Source: JACVRW01 sp036009005
GTDB taxonomy: Bacteria > Actinomycetota > Thermoleophilia > Solirubrobacterales > Thermoleophilaceae
Length of the DNA: 7,388 bases
Assembly (NCBI GenBank): GCA_036009005.1
Contig: DASYMP010000050.1
Location: forward strand, 1-7,388
Reading direction: 5' to 3'
The position numbers and the translations under genes were made by a program. The notes beneath the pieces are model-generated. The model saw nothing but the letters and a program-made list of their open reading frames with translations. It made no database searches and was not told the origin of the DNA. Below, piece after piece: positions 7,330 to 7,388 of the stretch (positions are counted from its first letter, which is position 1; each line of letters opens with the position of its first letter).

Positions 7330-7388
7330 ATGGCCATCGCATCGGACGCTCTCGTACGGGACAAGCTCTTCATCGGCGGCGAGTGGGT
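7330..7388 (+). CDS. Aldehyde dehydrogenase family protein, N-terminus only (3' end outside window)
   Basis: Only 19 full codons are inside the window: MAIASDALVRDK followed by LFIGGEW and the first two bases of a Val codon. The LFIGGEWV motif at residues 13-20 is the characteristic opening of NAD(P)-dependent aldehyde dehydrogenases, which oxidise aldehydes to acids and usually have about 480-500 residues. The active-site Cys and Glu lie outside the window, so substrate and exact subfamily cannot be given. ATG 7330 places the motif at the usual distance from the N-terminus. A CoA-transferase remnant lies immediately upstream on the other strand, which hints at a former acyl-CoA or aldehyde catabolic cluster; that is inference. 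Confidence 0.7.
   Translation, partial: MAIASDALVRDKLFIGGEW

Overview
The window is GC-rich bacterial chromosome with densely packed genes. It most likely comes from a deep-branching actinobacterium, with Thermoleophilia (Solirubrobacterales or Gaiellales) as the best guess. The evidence is an actinobacterial-type integration host factor (mihF) followed by gmk, rpoZ and coaBC, which is the familiar actinobacterial order. Upstream of these sits a Firmicute-style carB-pyrK-pyrD block. The taxonomic call is inference from gene content; no database was searched.

Region 1 (1-3628, + strand) is the end of a pyrimidine operon: the C-terminal 60% or so of carbamoyl-phosphate synthase large subunit (carB), then pyrK and pyrD, which together form an NAD-linked class 1B dihydroorotate dehydrogenase. 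Each pair of genes overlaps by 4 bases (TTGA, GTGA).

Region 2 (3629-3855) is a 227-base gap without a gene, and its middle is richer in A/T than the flanks. It holds CAA steps repeated almost exactly every 10 bases, a nested set of inverted repeats, and a promoter whose -10 box lies 8 bases from the mihF ATG, so the mihF mRNA is probably leaderless. pyrF, often found at this place, is absent.

Region 3 (3856-6618, + strand) is a second operon: mihF (nucleoid protein), gmk (GMP to GDP), rpoZ (RNA polymerase omega), coaBC (coenzyme A synthesis) and a small three-TPR protein. The gmk reading frame has no ATG, GTG or TTG start that keeps its P-loop. The likeliest start is an ATA overlapping the mihF stop codon as ATAG, the same geometry as the other overlapping junctions here.

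Region 4 (6615-7388) is less orderly. A reverse-strand YbjN-like protein converges on the TPR gene, and the two share a palindromic CTAG for their stop codons. Upstream of it is a perfect 14-bp inverted repeat with a 15-base loop. This runs into a reverse-strand fragment resembling only the last 55 or so residues of a CaiB/BaiF CoA-transferase, and then the first 19 codons of a probable aldehyde dehydrogenase on the + strand.

I found no evidence for a wholly new biological system. The best leads are the gmk start, the phased and palindromic DNA before mihF, and the inverted repeat beside the CoA-transferase remnant.
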